A stretch of 64,000 nt of DNA, from NCBI GenBank assembly GCA_905250025.1, contig CAJNOJ010000002.1, forward strand, positions 682,001 through 746,000, written 5' to 3'. Below are positions 1 to 11,716 of this stretch, one piece after another (the stretch's first letter is position 1; each line of letters starts with the position of its first letter). The notes under the pieces were generated by a model, which did no database searches, was not told the DNA's origin, and was given only the letters and a program-made list of their open reading frames with translations. Position numbers and translations under genes: made by a program. This stretch comes from Adineta ricciae (taxonomy: Eukaryota > Rotifera > Eurotatoria > Adinetida > Adinetidae).

Positions 1-2
1 CG

Positions 3-2456
3 CCTAGTTCAGTACAATTGACATGGAATGACGGTAAGCAGGGAGAATCTACTAAAGGAAATAATCAACAAGAGGAGCAATCAAATGTGTATGACATTGA
101 AAAGAAAGAAGAAGACGTAGCTGATTGGGAAAAAGTTACTGAAGTTCCGTTATCTCAACGATCGGCAAGAATTGATAGTTTAACTGATGCTGAACACTGT
201 CAATTCCGTTTAGTACCAACAGGATTTGATTCTGAATCTGAAAAAGTTGCGAAAGCAGGTACAACAAATTTATTCGTATTGATATTAATTAACTATGTTT
301 ACGTAGGCACAGAACCTGAACCTGAATTGATAACTGTGCACAATGTAAACGAACTATTGAGTTCGCTACACATTGCACCATCCTCACCAACTAAAGTGAA
401 CATCGATATTTCCGAAGACGGCTTCAAACAATATGATTCATATAAAGTTGAATATACAGCAGCAAATCAATTAGATGAATGGAAGCAGGTAAATCGTTGA
501 ACGTGAGACGGAAAAATATCAGAAAAGAACTTCGTTTTAGATGTCGGATATCACCAGCGATGATCCACATTTAACAATCGACGGTCTCAAACAAGGAACT
601 GATTATAAATTTCGTTTCACCCCAATCGCATCTGGAACAGCGGCAAATACAGGAAAGAATGACGCAAACGCATCTCAACTTTCACTTATTTTGGATGTTA
701 AAACACCATCAGCACGAAGAGGACGATGTTAGTTTAACTGATTTCTATTCCACATATCTCCTAAATATTTTTTTTGATCTTTACTTTAGTCAACCAGGAA
801 GAAACTGAAACTCCAGCTGCTACTCCATCTCAATCGTCGGCGAAGAACATATCCAATGAAACGAAAAGCAAAGCTGAAAATGCTGTTATTGATTCTCCCT
901 CACAAGGCTCGGCAGAGAAAGTTGCTAACGAAAGTGAACGTAAACCATCGGTGGTGGCATCACCATCATCAAGATCCTCCTTTCAACAAGATGCCGATGA
1001 AGAAAAGGCAGCAACATCTCGTTCAGCGAAATCCTCGATTCCAAATGAAATCGAAGAGGATGCGAATCAGTACGAAGAAGCTTCTTCGGACAAAGATGCT
1101 AATAAGAACGAAAAGTCTCAGACTAAATCACCGAAAACTTCTTTACGAGACGATGTCAACGAAGAGGACGACAAAACTGCCACGAACACTGCATCTGCAT
1201 CGACAGTTCCTCACTTCAAATTGGAAAAACTTGATTCGACTAGTGTTCTGATCGAAGCAATTGTTCCGGAAGATGAGCCAGCAACATTCGAAGATGTTTT
1301 CGATGTATATTCGAAAAAAGAAACAACGGAGAACGATTGGACGAAAGTAACTACTATTACAAAAGATCTTTAATTATACAATATGAGATTTATAAACAAC
1401 CTACTTCTCTATTTCAGATTGGAACAATTGATAAAGAAAACCTAAGCACCAAAGTGGAAGATCTTGAAGAAGATACAGCATATGCGTTCAAAATTGATAA
1501 TACAACGTCACCCTCAACTGATGATCAAATGAGTACAGTTCAAGAATTCAAATTTGTTACAACACCAGGTAAAATTCGACAAGCGAAACGAACGTATGTC
1601 TTTTCCTATAATCTTATCATTTCATTTTAGCAAAGCAATACGATCCATCATTATTTCTTGAAAGAATAGAAGAAAGTCTAGAAAATGTTGTCAATGGAGT
1701 CATGGAAGCAGGTACATTTTTGTCTGTTTACTAGTGATATTTATCGATAAACATAACAATGAGACTCAAGCTTCATTGAAGACGACCTATTAGAAGCTAT
1801 AATGAAGAAGTAAGAGAAAAGAACCTGTTGAGTCCTATTTTTCTGATTAACCTTTACACTACACTACACACACACGAGACACTACTGTTGACACGATCGT
1901 GTCTATTTTCGTACGCTTAGTTGTAAATATGCACTAAAGAGTCACATTTTTTTTCTACTGGTTGATTAATTTGAAATTTCTAGCTGCGGGTCATCAAGTT
2001 GTCGAAGAACCAATCAACAAGAGTCTAAATGAAGTGATTAAAGAAGTATTTCGAGATGATACACTCGTACCAAGTGAAAAATACGGTTTCGAAACCTTAG
2101 CATTAAATAATGATTTGCAATTATATCGAGGTCCAAAGCAAATGATGCTAAAAGAATTAGAAGTTGATGAAACAACCGATTCATCGAAACATTACGGCGA
2201 AATCATCATTCATAATTATCGCACTGCTCATCAATCTGTCGTTGTTCGAGAAGAAAACGGAAACACCAGTGTCACTCATATCGATGGCGATGTTATCATT
2301 CGAAATGTTGTTAGTGACGTTATTTTGAAAAACGAACAAACACATCTTCAATTATCAATGAATATCGTTGGTCAAGCATTTCTAAAAGGTGTTCAAGGTA
2401 GTTTAATTGCATCGAAATTTCGAGGAATAATCGTTGTGAAAAATGTAAATAAATAA
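3..2456 (+). CDS. Fibronectin type III-like multidomain protein, 3' part (5' end outside window)
   Basis: The frame is open to the left edge, so this is the 3' part of a gene. I chain exons across short GT-AG introns: 3-259, ~311-488, 541-~730, ~790-1346, ~1419-1567, ~1631-1711 and ~1983-2456 (TAA). Several blocks have the fibronectin-III pattern: a tryptophan before a short connecting strand (DWEKVTEV, DEWKQ, NDWTK) followed by L-x-x-x-T-x-Y-x-F/FRF (DGLKQGTDYKFRF, EDTAYAFKI). Between them, about 780-1200 encodes a Ser/Glu/Lys/Ala-rich low-complexity linker. The last ~190 residues form a separate domain I do not recognise, with short beta-like repeats (GEIIIHNYR, GDVIIRNVVSD, GIIVVKNVNK). 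No membrane segment or signal peptide lies in the visible part. A titin/twitchin-like or other cytoskeletal FN3 protein is possible, but nothing here decides it. Confidence 0.7.
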
Positions 2457-3016
2457 TCGAACACCATGACAAAGACTTATACACTCTCTCTTTTTCTAAC
2501 CTTCGTAGATGTATTTTATCGTTGAAGTTATTTGACAAGAATAAAAATCTTCTTCACTTTTCAGTATATAGAGTCATCTTTCTCTTCTCTCATTGCTGGA
2601 ATCAATCAAAGTTTGCCGAACAAAAATCAAAATCGTAGAATTCCATAACAAATAATTTGAAAATCTCCTTGCAAAACCTACGGGTTCATCTATAATATCT
2701 CATTTTCATTCTGCTGTAGGAAGTCTATTTCCATGTGGACAAGGGAGTTTTCCTACTAATCTTCAGCGTAGTACATTGTACGTAGTAGTAGATTTTCTCA
2801 TATATAATTTTATTACTAAATATTTTCACGAAAAAGAATTCAATTTGAAAAGTTATACCTTCCATAAAGATATCGTTGACACGATAGGCTAAGATTCACT
2901 GTAAATGTTCTCGAAGAATAGCACTGCAATAACGTAAAAACAATAATGAAATTGTTTTCCTATCAATGTGATAGAAATAATAGAGAGAAGAGTGAAATCA
3001 TTTTCATTTTGAGCTA
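2457..3016. other. Intergenic gap between convergent genes
   Basis: This AT-rich stretch separates the stop codons of the FN3-like gene and the opsin gene. It should hold both 3' ends. AATAAA-like words occur (for example AATAAAAATC near 2540), but I see no further gene. Confidence 0.6.
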
Positions 3017-5879
3017 TTATTGACCACAATTTGGGATTTGAGAGGAGTATTCGCTAATTGATAGGGTACTTTCACTGGAATAGAAACTAAAATATGTAAT
3101 ATTTAGAGCGAATTTGTGCATTTTCAAATACGAACCGTCTGAGTTCCTAAATGGTGTTCGCCGAGAGAACACCTTGGAACGAATATGCGAATTCGAAATG
3201 ATATAAATAAGTGGATTGAAATATATAGATGATTTGGCAAATATAGCTGAATTGAAAAATACAATTGTTGAAAATCTAATTATAGATATACTCGATATCA
3301 ACTTACCTGGTAAGGTTCCACCTAGAGGTGAAATTAGAGTAGGAGACAAAAATGAAGAGATAAATGCAGCAATAGCATATGGTGTCCATGCAACAGTGAA
3401 TCCGACTAAATACAAAATAGATGATTTATATTTAGAAAACGCTCACAGCCATATTCTATTTGAGCGCATGGCGTTAAACCTCGAGAAAATACAAAGTGAC
3501 TAATTAAAGTACGACATCAATCGTGACGGGTGTATATGATGCGAAAAGTAGATTAACACTCACCCTCATGCTGTCTAGATATTTAAAGTATATTAAAAGT
3601 TAACAACTATGAGACTTTGTTCGATGTCTGTCTGTCTGTCAAACGACCAGTGGTTTAGGAAGACTGATTGATTGAGACAGGTAGAGAGAACTAATATAAT
3701 CTCGTAATGCGACTGATGATACGGTTTTACGGATATTACTAGTTTACCGAAAGGATGTTACTCTGTCTCTTACTAGTTTGTAGCCAATGACGACATTCAT
3801 ATTGAATGTTATAATTATCGAGTATGATATAAAAAGTGATATCGTCAGTATTTTCTCATTTGGTTGATCTTCGTTCATTATGGAAATGGCGGATCAGTGT
3901 TAAAAGATGCGCCGTTAAATTATCTACAAAGTAGTATATCTATAACATTGAGCACATGCTTCTTTAGGTTTTCCAGATTGATGCAAGTTTCAAAGGACAT
4001 CATCGCAGCTTTCCAAAAACGTCGTGTTGAAAGATACTTTTTGCTCCTTTTTAATCGAGTAGGGACTATATATTCAATTTTAACATTAACGTAGCGCCTG
4101 TCGTGAAAAACTTCCTTCAATAAATTACAGTAGTGAACTTTGAAAGAACATCGGTGTGAAATTGAAATTAAAAGTACAATTGTTAGCAGTTCACAATGTT
4201 TTTAAAAAAATGACCTTTTTGGAAAGTTACGATGATGTCTTTTAAAACTTGCATTAACCTGGAAAAACAAAATAAGCATGTGCTCAATGTTATAGATATA
4301 CTATTTTGTAGATAATTTAACGGTGCATTTTTTAACACTGATCCGCCATTTCCATAATGAACGAAGATTAACCAAATGAGAAAACGCTGACAACATCATT
4401 TTCTACGCTGCACTCGATATACTTTTATAGAAGACTCTTCTTGTCTGACGGATATATAAATTAGTAGAAATAAAAATAAATGCAGTTTTACAAAGGTATC
4501 AATACAAGTACAATGTGTCAACTATGCTACTCTGTAAATATAAAACAGCAGAATTCAATGGGGGAAATACCATGAAGGAAATTAGAATGATGAATTGGAG
4601 CTTTATAATCTATAATTAGAATAATTCTATAAAGATTGAGTAACAAAGAAGGAAAGGTATCGTATGTCTCTATGGCTTTTCAACATTAATAGAGTACTTA
4701 CAAATGATGAGAAATACTGATTTGGCAATATGCCGTTCCATGGTTTGCCGCTTGCAGTATGTCTTCGATATGTGCCTTTGCACGAACCGTAACGCTTTCA
4801 TTCTTGTCACTTCTCGTACCTGTTTTGGAGGAGAACATGTTCGATAATTTATCATACAGATCAACACATTACTGAACTTACTTTGAGATATATACAAATA
4901 TTACAATAAGCCATAATAAATAATGGTAAAACATAGGCGAAAATAAACATAGCAACATTGTAGCTGATTACATTAACTGTTCGCGCTTGCCAACATATTG
5001 AACATGAGGTTAGTACACCTTCCAACGTATAATCGTTCCTAAATTATAAATGTAATTATTTAAAAACTTCTTTTATATTCCATTTTACTCAAATTACGCA
5101 TCCAACACGGAGCATAATCATTCCATAAATTACCACAAAATGGTACGCGGCGTCTCTGAACTTTTTACCGTTCCTCTGAGTACAGTTCAGACAAGTATGT
5201 TATCGAAAACAACTTAGTATTTATATAATCATTTCTGATAAGTTGATCTTTGACCTTATCTATTACGTGTATTCACTTACCAGCCGAATATAGGTGCTGC
5301 AGCCCAAAACAGTCCTCCAAGTACAGACAAAATCACGGATATGTAAGCAGTTTGAAAGGTAAGAAAATATTCTCGATGTGGTGTTACAATCATCCAATAT
5401 CTTTTATCAAATATGCACAAAATTAAGTAACATTTATAAGAAGATTTTCAAACCTATTTAATGATAATGATGTTAGTAAATATAGTCCAACCATTCCAAC
5501 GAAATAGGCAACGAAACCCTCGTAATAGCATAAGTATTTACCATATAACCACCTGAACAAATAGGCAAAAAGTTCTTGAAATAAAAAGAAACTTTTTCTT
5601 TACTAACCGGCAAGCTAAATTAGACGTAAGTGGTAATGGAATGCCTAGAATAGTAGCAGTAAGATTGGAAAGACACAACGCTAATATGAAAATTTCAATA
5701 GGTGAACGACGTTTCCTATTTTCAAGATGAATAATTAATATAATTCCATTGAACACAATACCCGAAAGAAATACGAAACAGAGATAACCACCAATCCATT
5801 TTAAGACATGGCAAGAAGCTAAAGCAGGTTGTGCCCAATCTTGAATGTTACAATAACTGTATGAATGATTGGACACCAT
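3017..5879 (-). CDS. Opsin (retinal-binding GPCR), seven coding exons
   Basis: This is a light-sensing class A receptor. Exons by phase: 5879-5608, 5552-5454, 5400-5281, 5038-4882, 4819-4702, 3405-3307 and 3246-3017. The decisive mark is helix 7: the last exon begins AIFAKSSIYFNPLIY, where Lys is the Schiff-base residue followed by NPxxY. Helix 1 has its Asn (GIVFNGIILII), helix 3 opens with Cys (KYLCYYEGF), and loop 2 has the partner Cys in LEGVLTSCS after FGW. Helix 6 reads FGFTVAWTPYAIAAF. Two positions differ from most opsins: the E/DRY site is LNRYW, and helix 2 has Asn where LAVAD has Asp. The short C-tail is Ser-rich. The TSCS loop and FAKSS recall the peropsin/Go (tetraopsin) and melanopsin groups, but I cannot place the subfamily. 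The start at 5879 gives a short N-terminus with an NHS glycosylation site. The 3406-4701 intron carries a foldback element. Confidence 0.9.
3811..4425. mobile_element. Foldback / inverted-repeat element in an opsin intron
   Basis: Two long inverted arms are present. The left arm, about 3811-4023, is repeated in reverse complement at about 4212-4425, around a ~190-bp unpaired centre. The arms differ by scattered substitutions and small indels. For example, the left contains CATTTGGTTGATCTTCGTTC and the right, reversed, CATTTGGTTAATCTTCGTTC. No credible transposase lies inside; the short open frames on each strand are products of the palindrome. The structure fits a non-autonomous foldback or MITE-like DNA transposon. 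I could not identify a clean target-site duplication. It lies in the opsin intron between the helix 5/loop 3 exon and the helix 6 exon. Confidence 0.8.
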
Positions 5880-7252
5880 CAGCGCAATATAGTTCTATCT
5901 AAGTAAGAGTTACTATAAGTGTTATTCAAAGTCAATGAAAATGTCAAATGTTGGGAATCGATAAACATGTAGTGATGCAGGAAACATATGTAATAGAATG
6001 AGTGTCTCAATTATTAACATGAAGGTGACAAATTTTGCCTTTCTCCGTCTTCCCTCATTACTCTCAAAATATTTGTAACTAACATAAAACTCGTGTCTGT
6101 AGGAGGAGAAACAGAATCTCATAAATGTCGATCAAACTCTTCTTAGGAAATTCATAGTAAAAAACAAAAGGGCAGTTATGAAGCCATTGTTGTACTCTAT
6201 TGATTCATAAAGTAGTCTTTAATAAATCCATGAATTAGTCAAGGAAAAGAGAAATTTGAAAGAAGGAAGTTCTAACCTATTGTGCCATGTTTCAAATACG
6301 ATTAACCATTTCATTATAGGAATTTGAATAGATAACGTGCCTTCAAAAATATCACGATACTATTAAATTGTTTTTACTTATGCATTTCTATGAATCTTAC
6401 GTGGTTATGTCTAGGAATCGTTTAACCGGAAGAGACCGTAGATGGATCAAACGGTGCAGACTCATATTTGCGTGTTTATATTCACAATAATAAATTATTA
6501 GTTTTAATTGTCTTCATAGTTTCAAAACATTTTGCATGAGAGTGTCGATTTTCATCCTCAATTAATGAGCTTCCCTCGAATTATCTCTTGCCTGTAATTG
6601 ACTTGTTTCCAGACAATGTCGAAATAATTGGCAAGGCTCGAACTTGACTCGTTTGTTAACGATGATATTCATTACACCTAACTCATCAGTACTGAAACGG
6701 ACATGTTCGAGTCGATATGTTCCTCCAAAAAAAACAGTAAGAATAAGATGTCGATTAACTCAAGAGCTGCTGGAATAATGATGTGAAATTTAATGATCCA
6801 TTTTCTTGAATATGTATGATCTTACCCTGAAGTAGTTGAGTTCAAAAGAATACGCTGAAAACATTTTCTCTAAGCTACGTGTTACAGTAAACCTTCTAAT
6901 CTAATGAAATAGATTTCGAGCGTGAAAAAATGAGCGAATATAATCTTTCAATTCATTATGAAACGCCGATGAAGCTCTTGCATATTGTCTAATTCCCCGT
7001 AGTGTGAGACATGATTAACTAGCGTATTTCTCAAATGGTATATCTTGTAATCGACGATAGAAGCAAATAAATATCCTACTTGAAACTATTGACGTTCTGT
7101 TAGTGTGGATGTCAGTTAGACATTTTTCTAGTAGAGAAGCAGGAATTGTCTAAGAAAGGAAATGATGTTGAAAGCATGGATAGATCTATCAAACTTGTCT
7201 ATGATACTTCACTAGGAAATTGTTTTTCATTAATTCTATTGTCTAGGAAACT
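5880..7252. other. Intergenic, no gene recognised
   Basis: This is the region upstream of the opsin start and downstream of the small membrane-protein gene. A minus-strand frame near 5922-6122 has no family features or clear splice context. I see no repeat array. It probably contains the opsin promoter. Confidence 0.5.
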
Positions 7253-7866
7253 TCAAAATAGAATTCGAATTGTCAAAAATAATGTATATGTCAACATGAA
7301 TATACCGATTACTCCTAACAACATAGAGTGCTGAAAAACTGTGAAAAACTTTTCCTTTAAATAAACGTAAAATGTGGGATCGCCGACAATCAATCCGATA
7401 ATTACTAAAATGAAATCATATGTCTGAAACAATGGAAAGAAAGTACATTTGAAAAGTCAGGACAGGAAAGCGAGTATATGATATTCCTCGATGTTTTAAT
7501 TGAGGAAACGTCACAAAATGAAAATAAACGAGTAAAACTCAGGAACAGGATGCTATTCAGTAGAAATCAATGCTACAAAATAAAGAAAATATCTCAACTG
7601 TCATTAAACACGATCTCTTTCGATGATCCTATAATTATGTTACTTTCTTCCTTAAACTTTAAAGATTTTTCTATGATACATCATTCGGTTGCTAAACTAT
7701 CACTATATTATTGTTGTTTGATGGTATTAGAACAATGTTGTTTTGTATATTTACATGAGAAGAGCGTCTATAGAAATGAATGTCGCTGGTTGATGCTTCT
7801 GTTCTTAGAGTTCACATGAATACTTACGTCTTTCCTTGTTATCAAAGCGGTATCCGCGCGTTTCAT
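7253..7866 (-). CDS. Small two-helix membrane protein, 69 residues, two exons
   Basis: Exon 1 (7866-7828) reads ATG plus 12 codons and ends at a consensus donor (GAC|GTAAGT). Exon 2 (7423-7253) starts after a pyrimidine-rich acceptor (TTCCATTGTTTCAG) in the same phase and runs 56 codons to TGA. An in-frame TAA lies two codons before the ATG. The product has a short basic N-terminus (MKRADTALITRKD), a hydrophobic helix (FILVIIGLIVGD), a charged loop with KEK, and a second helix (MLLGVIGIFMLTYTLFL). I do not recognise the family. The ~404-nt intron is long for this window. The exon logic is complete, but a spliced pseudogene fragment or chance cannot be excluded. Confidence 0.55.
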
Positions 7867-10800
7867 GTCACGTTATTAAGTAGTTTTCTTTTCGGAAAAA
7901 GACACATTTCCTGTTAACAACAGTTTTTTAGCAGTCATGTGAACTGGTTCTCGGATACAATGGGAGTATACTAAACGACTTCATTTTTTTTTATAAATCA
8001 AAGAATAATGCATATAACTAAAATGAACTTTATATCGAACTATATAGACAAACGATCAATCAGATAGGAAGTCGTATTGGGTCTCAGACCAGATATACCT
8101 ATTCGAATAAAAGTTGACACTTACATAGACGTGTCTATCCATCGAAGATTGAATTCTTACTAAGACTTGAATAATATTCTGGGACATCTAACTTGATTTG
8201 TATCATTAATTAATCTTGAGGAAATTTCTTCTTTACGCTCTCATAGTTTAGTTTACAAAATCGGTATTTGCAGGCAAGAGTATGTTTCTATTCAATAGAC
8301 TTCGTATAAGATTTTGTGAAATACATGTTTCTGAATATTTAATCACGTCGCGTTTCAGAAAATAGCCGTATTATTTACTAATCGTTGTTCAATCCGCGAA
8401 ATAAACGATACTACCTAAGCTTACCTAGCTTTAGAATATGTGATCGTGTGGAAAAATAAAACAAAACCGGTTAGCAGATTGGTGTACCAAACTGCGTATT
8501 TTAACAAGTATTATATTTCAACTTCGTTAATCACAATTTCTTTTGATACAAGGGAACGCCAGAACCTACAGATGTTAAAGCACGATAGCGGTATAATCGA
8601 ATAAATTTTTTAATTACTGAAACTGTCTGATCTGTAAAACATACCTGTGTGAAAATCTACAATAGTTTTTTGAGTTTAACTCGTCTGTTTTCTATATAAT
8701 CCAATGGTGAGTAGGGATATATGTGCATGCAGAACATCATATAAAGTATGTTGTTAAATATATTTTTATACGTGTATAATTATCAATTTCCGTTGTGCTT
8801 ATGTCAAAATGGGAACACTAACTGAATATATTATTGGAAGTTTAACGAAAGGCAGGAAAATTAAAAGGTAATATAGATAGATCTTTAAAACGTCGTACCT
8901 AATCGAAATACTTAATTATGACGAATAGTTCGATGTGAGAAATTCAGCAGTAGTAAAATGTGTAACAAGTCAATGATTAGAGAAAATTGTTATATATCAA
9001 ACGAAAGAGAAATGAAACATCGTATTGAAGAAAACTTCGAGTTTGAAGATCATTCGAAATGTACTGACAAGATTTGATTTTATCTTTCAATTTTATATGT
9101 GTAAATACAAATATATATCCATGAATTCTATTCAAAAACGTTTACTTCTTTAGTTTTCAATAAGCTGACACTCTACTGAAACTGCAATGAATATTTGTTT
9201 TACGTCTACTAAAAATTGATATCTATCAAAATATTTCACAATCCGAAGCCATGGTACACAGTGGAAACTATTAAAAGAATTAGAATTTTTAATGCGTAGT
9301 ATATGCACCGGTATCATCTTATTTTCTTCGAATGAACTTATTCAACACTCCAACATATTCATCTTAGCTGAACAACTCATCGTAGAATAAGTACATGTCT
9401 ATGTCATGACTGTTTTCTTTTCATTTAAGACAAATAATTCATATTCAACATTACTGATGATTATGTTTCGGTATTTTCGCTTTTTTGAAAATATTCATTC
9501 AATTCGATTTTAACGACAGAGAGTCATCTATAGTCCTATCTACCTTGGCTTCTATTGGGCATGAATGACATCATTTTTCAAGTAAAGTACGTCAGTATGT
9601 AGGTAGGTCATGGTTTGACTTGCGTTGATATACGTTTGACGTCAATTCGTGTTGTTTTGTTGATTTAGCTAAAACGAAAAAACTAAACTATAATAACAAG
9701 CATAATAATCATAATAAATGCTGCTCTTTCATAGTCAGCAGCATGTTTATAGGTCTGATGGTGTATTCAGATTTGTCATTGAATAGATTTGAATGAAGCC
9801 AGCATGAGTATGTAAGTTGAGTTAGGAACATTGGGAATTATTTACATATGATTTAATGAGTATGCACAACAACATATGAACCACATTGTCGAATTAGTTT
9901 AAATAAGGTATTTAGTCCTTTTTTTCCTCCATATGAATGTTTCTTTTTTACCGAAACGAATATATTCAAATTCATGTCTTTCATTACTCAATGATTATAA
10001 AATGAAAGCTGTAAGTGTAGAATATGAATAATGTTTCTGGTTTACTTTTAGAAACATAAGAAACATGTTTGTATAATGTTCGATCGATTAATCAGCTTGG
10101 GATATATTTAGCTTGCAGCTAATTCATGATTAATGCTGAATGAAATTTATCAAAAATTATTCGATGAATTGGAATGTCTTCATCGATATGATTTTGAAAA
10201 AATTCACAGATCTCTCTTGATGTTTCCTCCTACACATATGTAATCACAAAACAAAACTCGTCTCTGTATATGCGCAAGATTTTTCTCGTACGATGTTCGT
10301 TTCTTATCAACAACAATAGTAATATGTTACGTTCTTCAAATACATTTTCCTCCCACGATTATTCATATCTATGAATAATTGTGTTCGAATCGTAAGTGTT
10401 TTTTGATATATTACGATGAAAATGCGTATCATTCGCCGTGACATTTAAAAGTATTTTATTAGTCAGACTCGAATCAATTTAATGTATTCCAAGTTTATTA
10501 CAATGTAATGAAATAGCCTACACTTTTCTTGTCACTCATATTTTACGCGTAGCAAATACCTATAAACTTTACCCATTTTCCCTCCCACACCGAAATAAAT
10601 TCCCTTCTCTAGTAGATCAACATATTCGGTATGACTAATTTCACACATTTATCCACACACCTCCTTCCTAGTTGATTCATGTCGTACATCCTACAGATTC
10701 GAGGCAGAATGTTTTCAGATAAACTTTCTAATTATAAAAAAAACTTGACAGAACGAAGAGGAAAAAAACCGTATGTTCTCTTTTCCACTCGTCATTTCAT

Positions 10801-11050
10801 CTATGACGTGAATCCGGTGTCACAAAGCAAAAGAAAACAAATGTGTGTCATGTGCAGACGTCAGCCCTCTGTTCTCTTCTTCTCCACGTTCCTACATCGT
10901 ACCATGACTCGTTCTTTTCTCTAAAAGATGTTTTACAGAACAGAAAGAAAAAATTTGCGAAAGCAATCTTATATAAGGACTCATATATTGAGATGAAAAC
11001 AGTAACATCATCGTATACGATCAGATTTATCATTAACCGATCTAGTTATC
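7867..11050. other. Long gene-poor interval
   Basis: About 3.2 kb of AT-rich sequence. Open frames here are short and lack family motifs or consistent splice chains; those near 10679-11163 overlap the bZIP gene's 5' region in other frames. The stretch probably includes the bZIP promoter. Very short or many-exon genes could have escaped me. Confidence 0.45.
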
Positions 11051-11716
11051 ATGTGTGTAGACAAACTACATTTGAACACTCAAGATATTCAATGCAGTTT
11101 AGAAAATACTCTAACAGAAGAATGTACATCGGATACGATACAATATCACACAAGTTCGGTTGATACCAGTCCGACGTCCGGTGATGACAATGATATTATT
11201 GAATTTGGTCCAATTAAAGTTAAGCCACGTAAAAAACCAGCTCCAACATTAGCAACTGGTCGTCGATCGAAATATGAAACATTGACTCCCGAAGAAGAGC
11301 ACAAACGTGAATTGAGACGAGCACGCAATCGTGCCGCTGCCGAACGCGTTCGACTAAACCGATTGAGTGTCGAACAAGATCTACAAGGACAAATCGACGC
11401 TTTAGAACATCAAGAACAAAACTTACACATGAATATTCAAATGCTTGAAACTCATAAACTAAATTTACAAACGCGTATTTCAACTCACGAACAGATTTGT
11501 TCACCGAGAAACGTATCAAATACGTTGACTAATAGTTTAAATTATCCTCCGATGTCAAACATGCTTCAATCTACCGAACCAGTACCTGATTTTAATTTTG
11601 ACGAGTTATTTCCACCCTCATCGACCTCTGTACAAACGCAATCAAATCATCAGGTGAATTTCATACCAACAATTGTAAACAACGATTATTTTGAAGATAT
11701 CCTAATGGATTTATAA
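11051..11716 (+). CDS. Fos-like bZIP transcription factor (AP-1 family), single exon
   Basis: A 221-residue protein. The basic region lies at about 84-104 (EHKRELRRARNRAAAERVR), followed by a leucine zipper with heptad leucines at 111, 118, 125, 132 and 139. A histidine takes the next heptad position (146) and is followed by Cys150, the arrangement of the Fos zipper end (His-x-x-x-Cys). This predicts a DNA-binding protein that dimerises with a Jun-type partner. In the N-x-x-A-A-x-x-C/S-R signature the normally invariant Cys/Ser is Val100. N- and C-terminal parts are Ser/Thr/Pro- and acid-rich, as in activation domains, and the protein ends with an acidic hydrophobic tail (DYFEDILMDL). The ATG at 11051 gives a sensible N-terminus; I see no acceptor that demands an upstream exon. 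ATF3/JDP2 relatives are the alternative. Confidence 0.85.
   Translation: MCVDKLHLNTQDIQCSLENTLTEECTSDTIQYHTSSVDTSPTSGDDNDIIEFGPIKVKPRKKPAPTLATGRRSKYETLTPEEEHKRELRRARNRAAAERVRLNRLSVEQDLQGQIDALEHQEQNLHMNIQMLETHKLNLQTRISTHEQICSPRNVSNTLTNSLNYPPMSNMLQSTEPVPDFNFDELFPPSSTSVQTQSNHQVNFIPTIVNNDYFEDILMDL

Noticed and set aside
3216..3503. 95-codon plus-strand frame
   Set aside because: Lies antisense to the opsin helix 6-7 exons and the in-frame intron between them; the opsin reading is far stronger.
3864..4120. Overlapping 76- and 66-codon frames on both strands
   Set aside because: Both are produced by the foldback arms; the same residues appear on opposite strands because of the palindrome.
7478..7819. 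113-codon plus-strand frame
   Set aside because: Sits in the intron of the small minus-strand membrane-protein gene and has no family marks.
10679..11163. Frames of 81 and 106 codons upstream of and overlapping the bZIP start
   Set aside because: Compositionally like intergenic DNA and in other frames than the bZIP protein.
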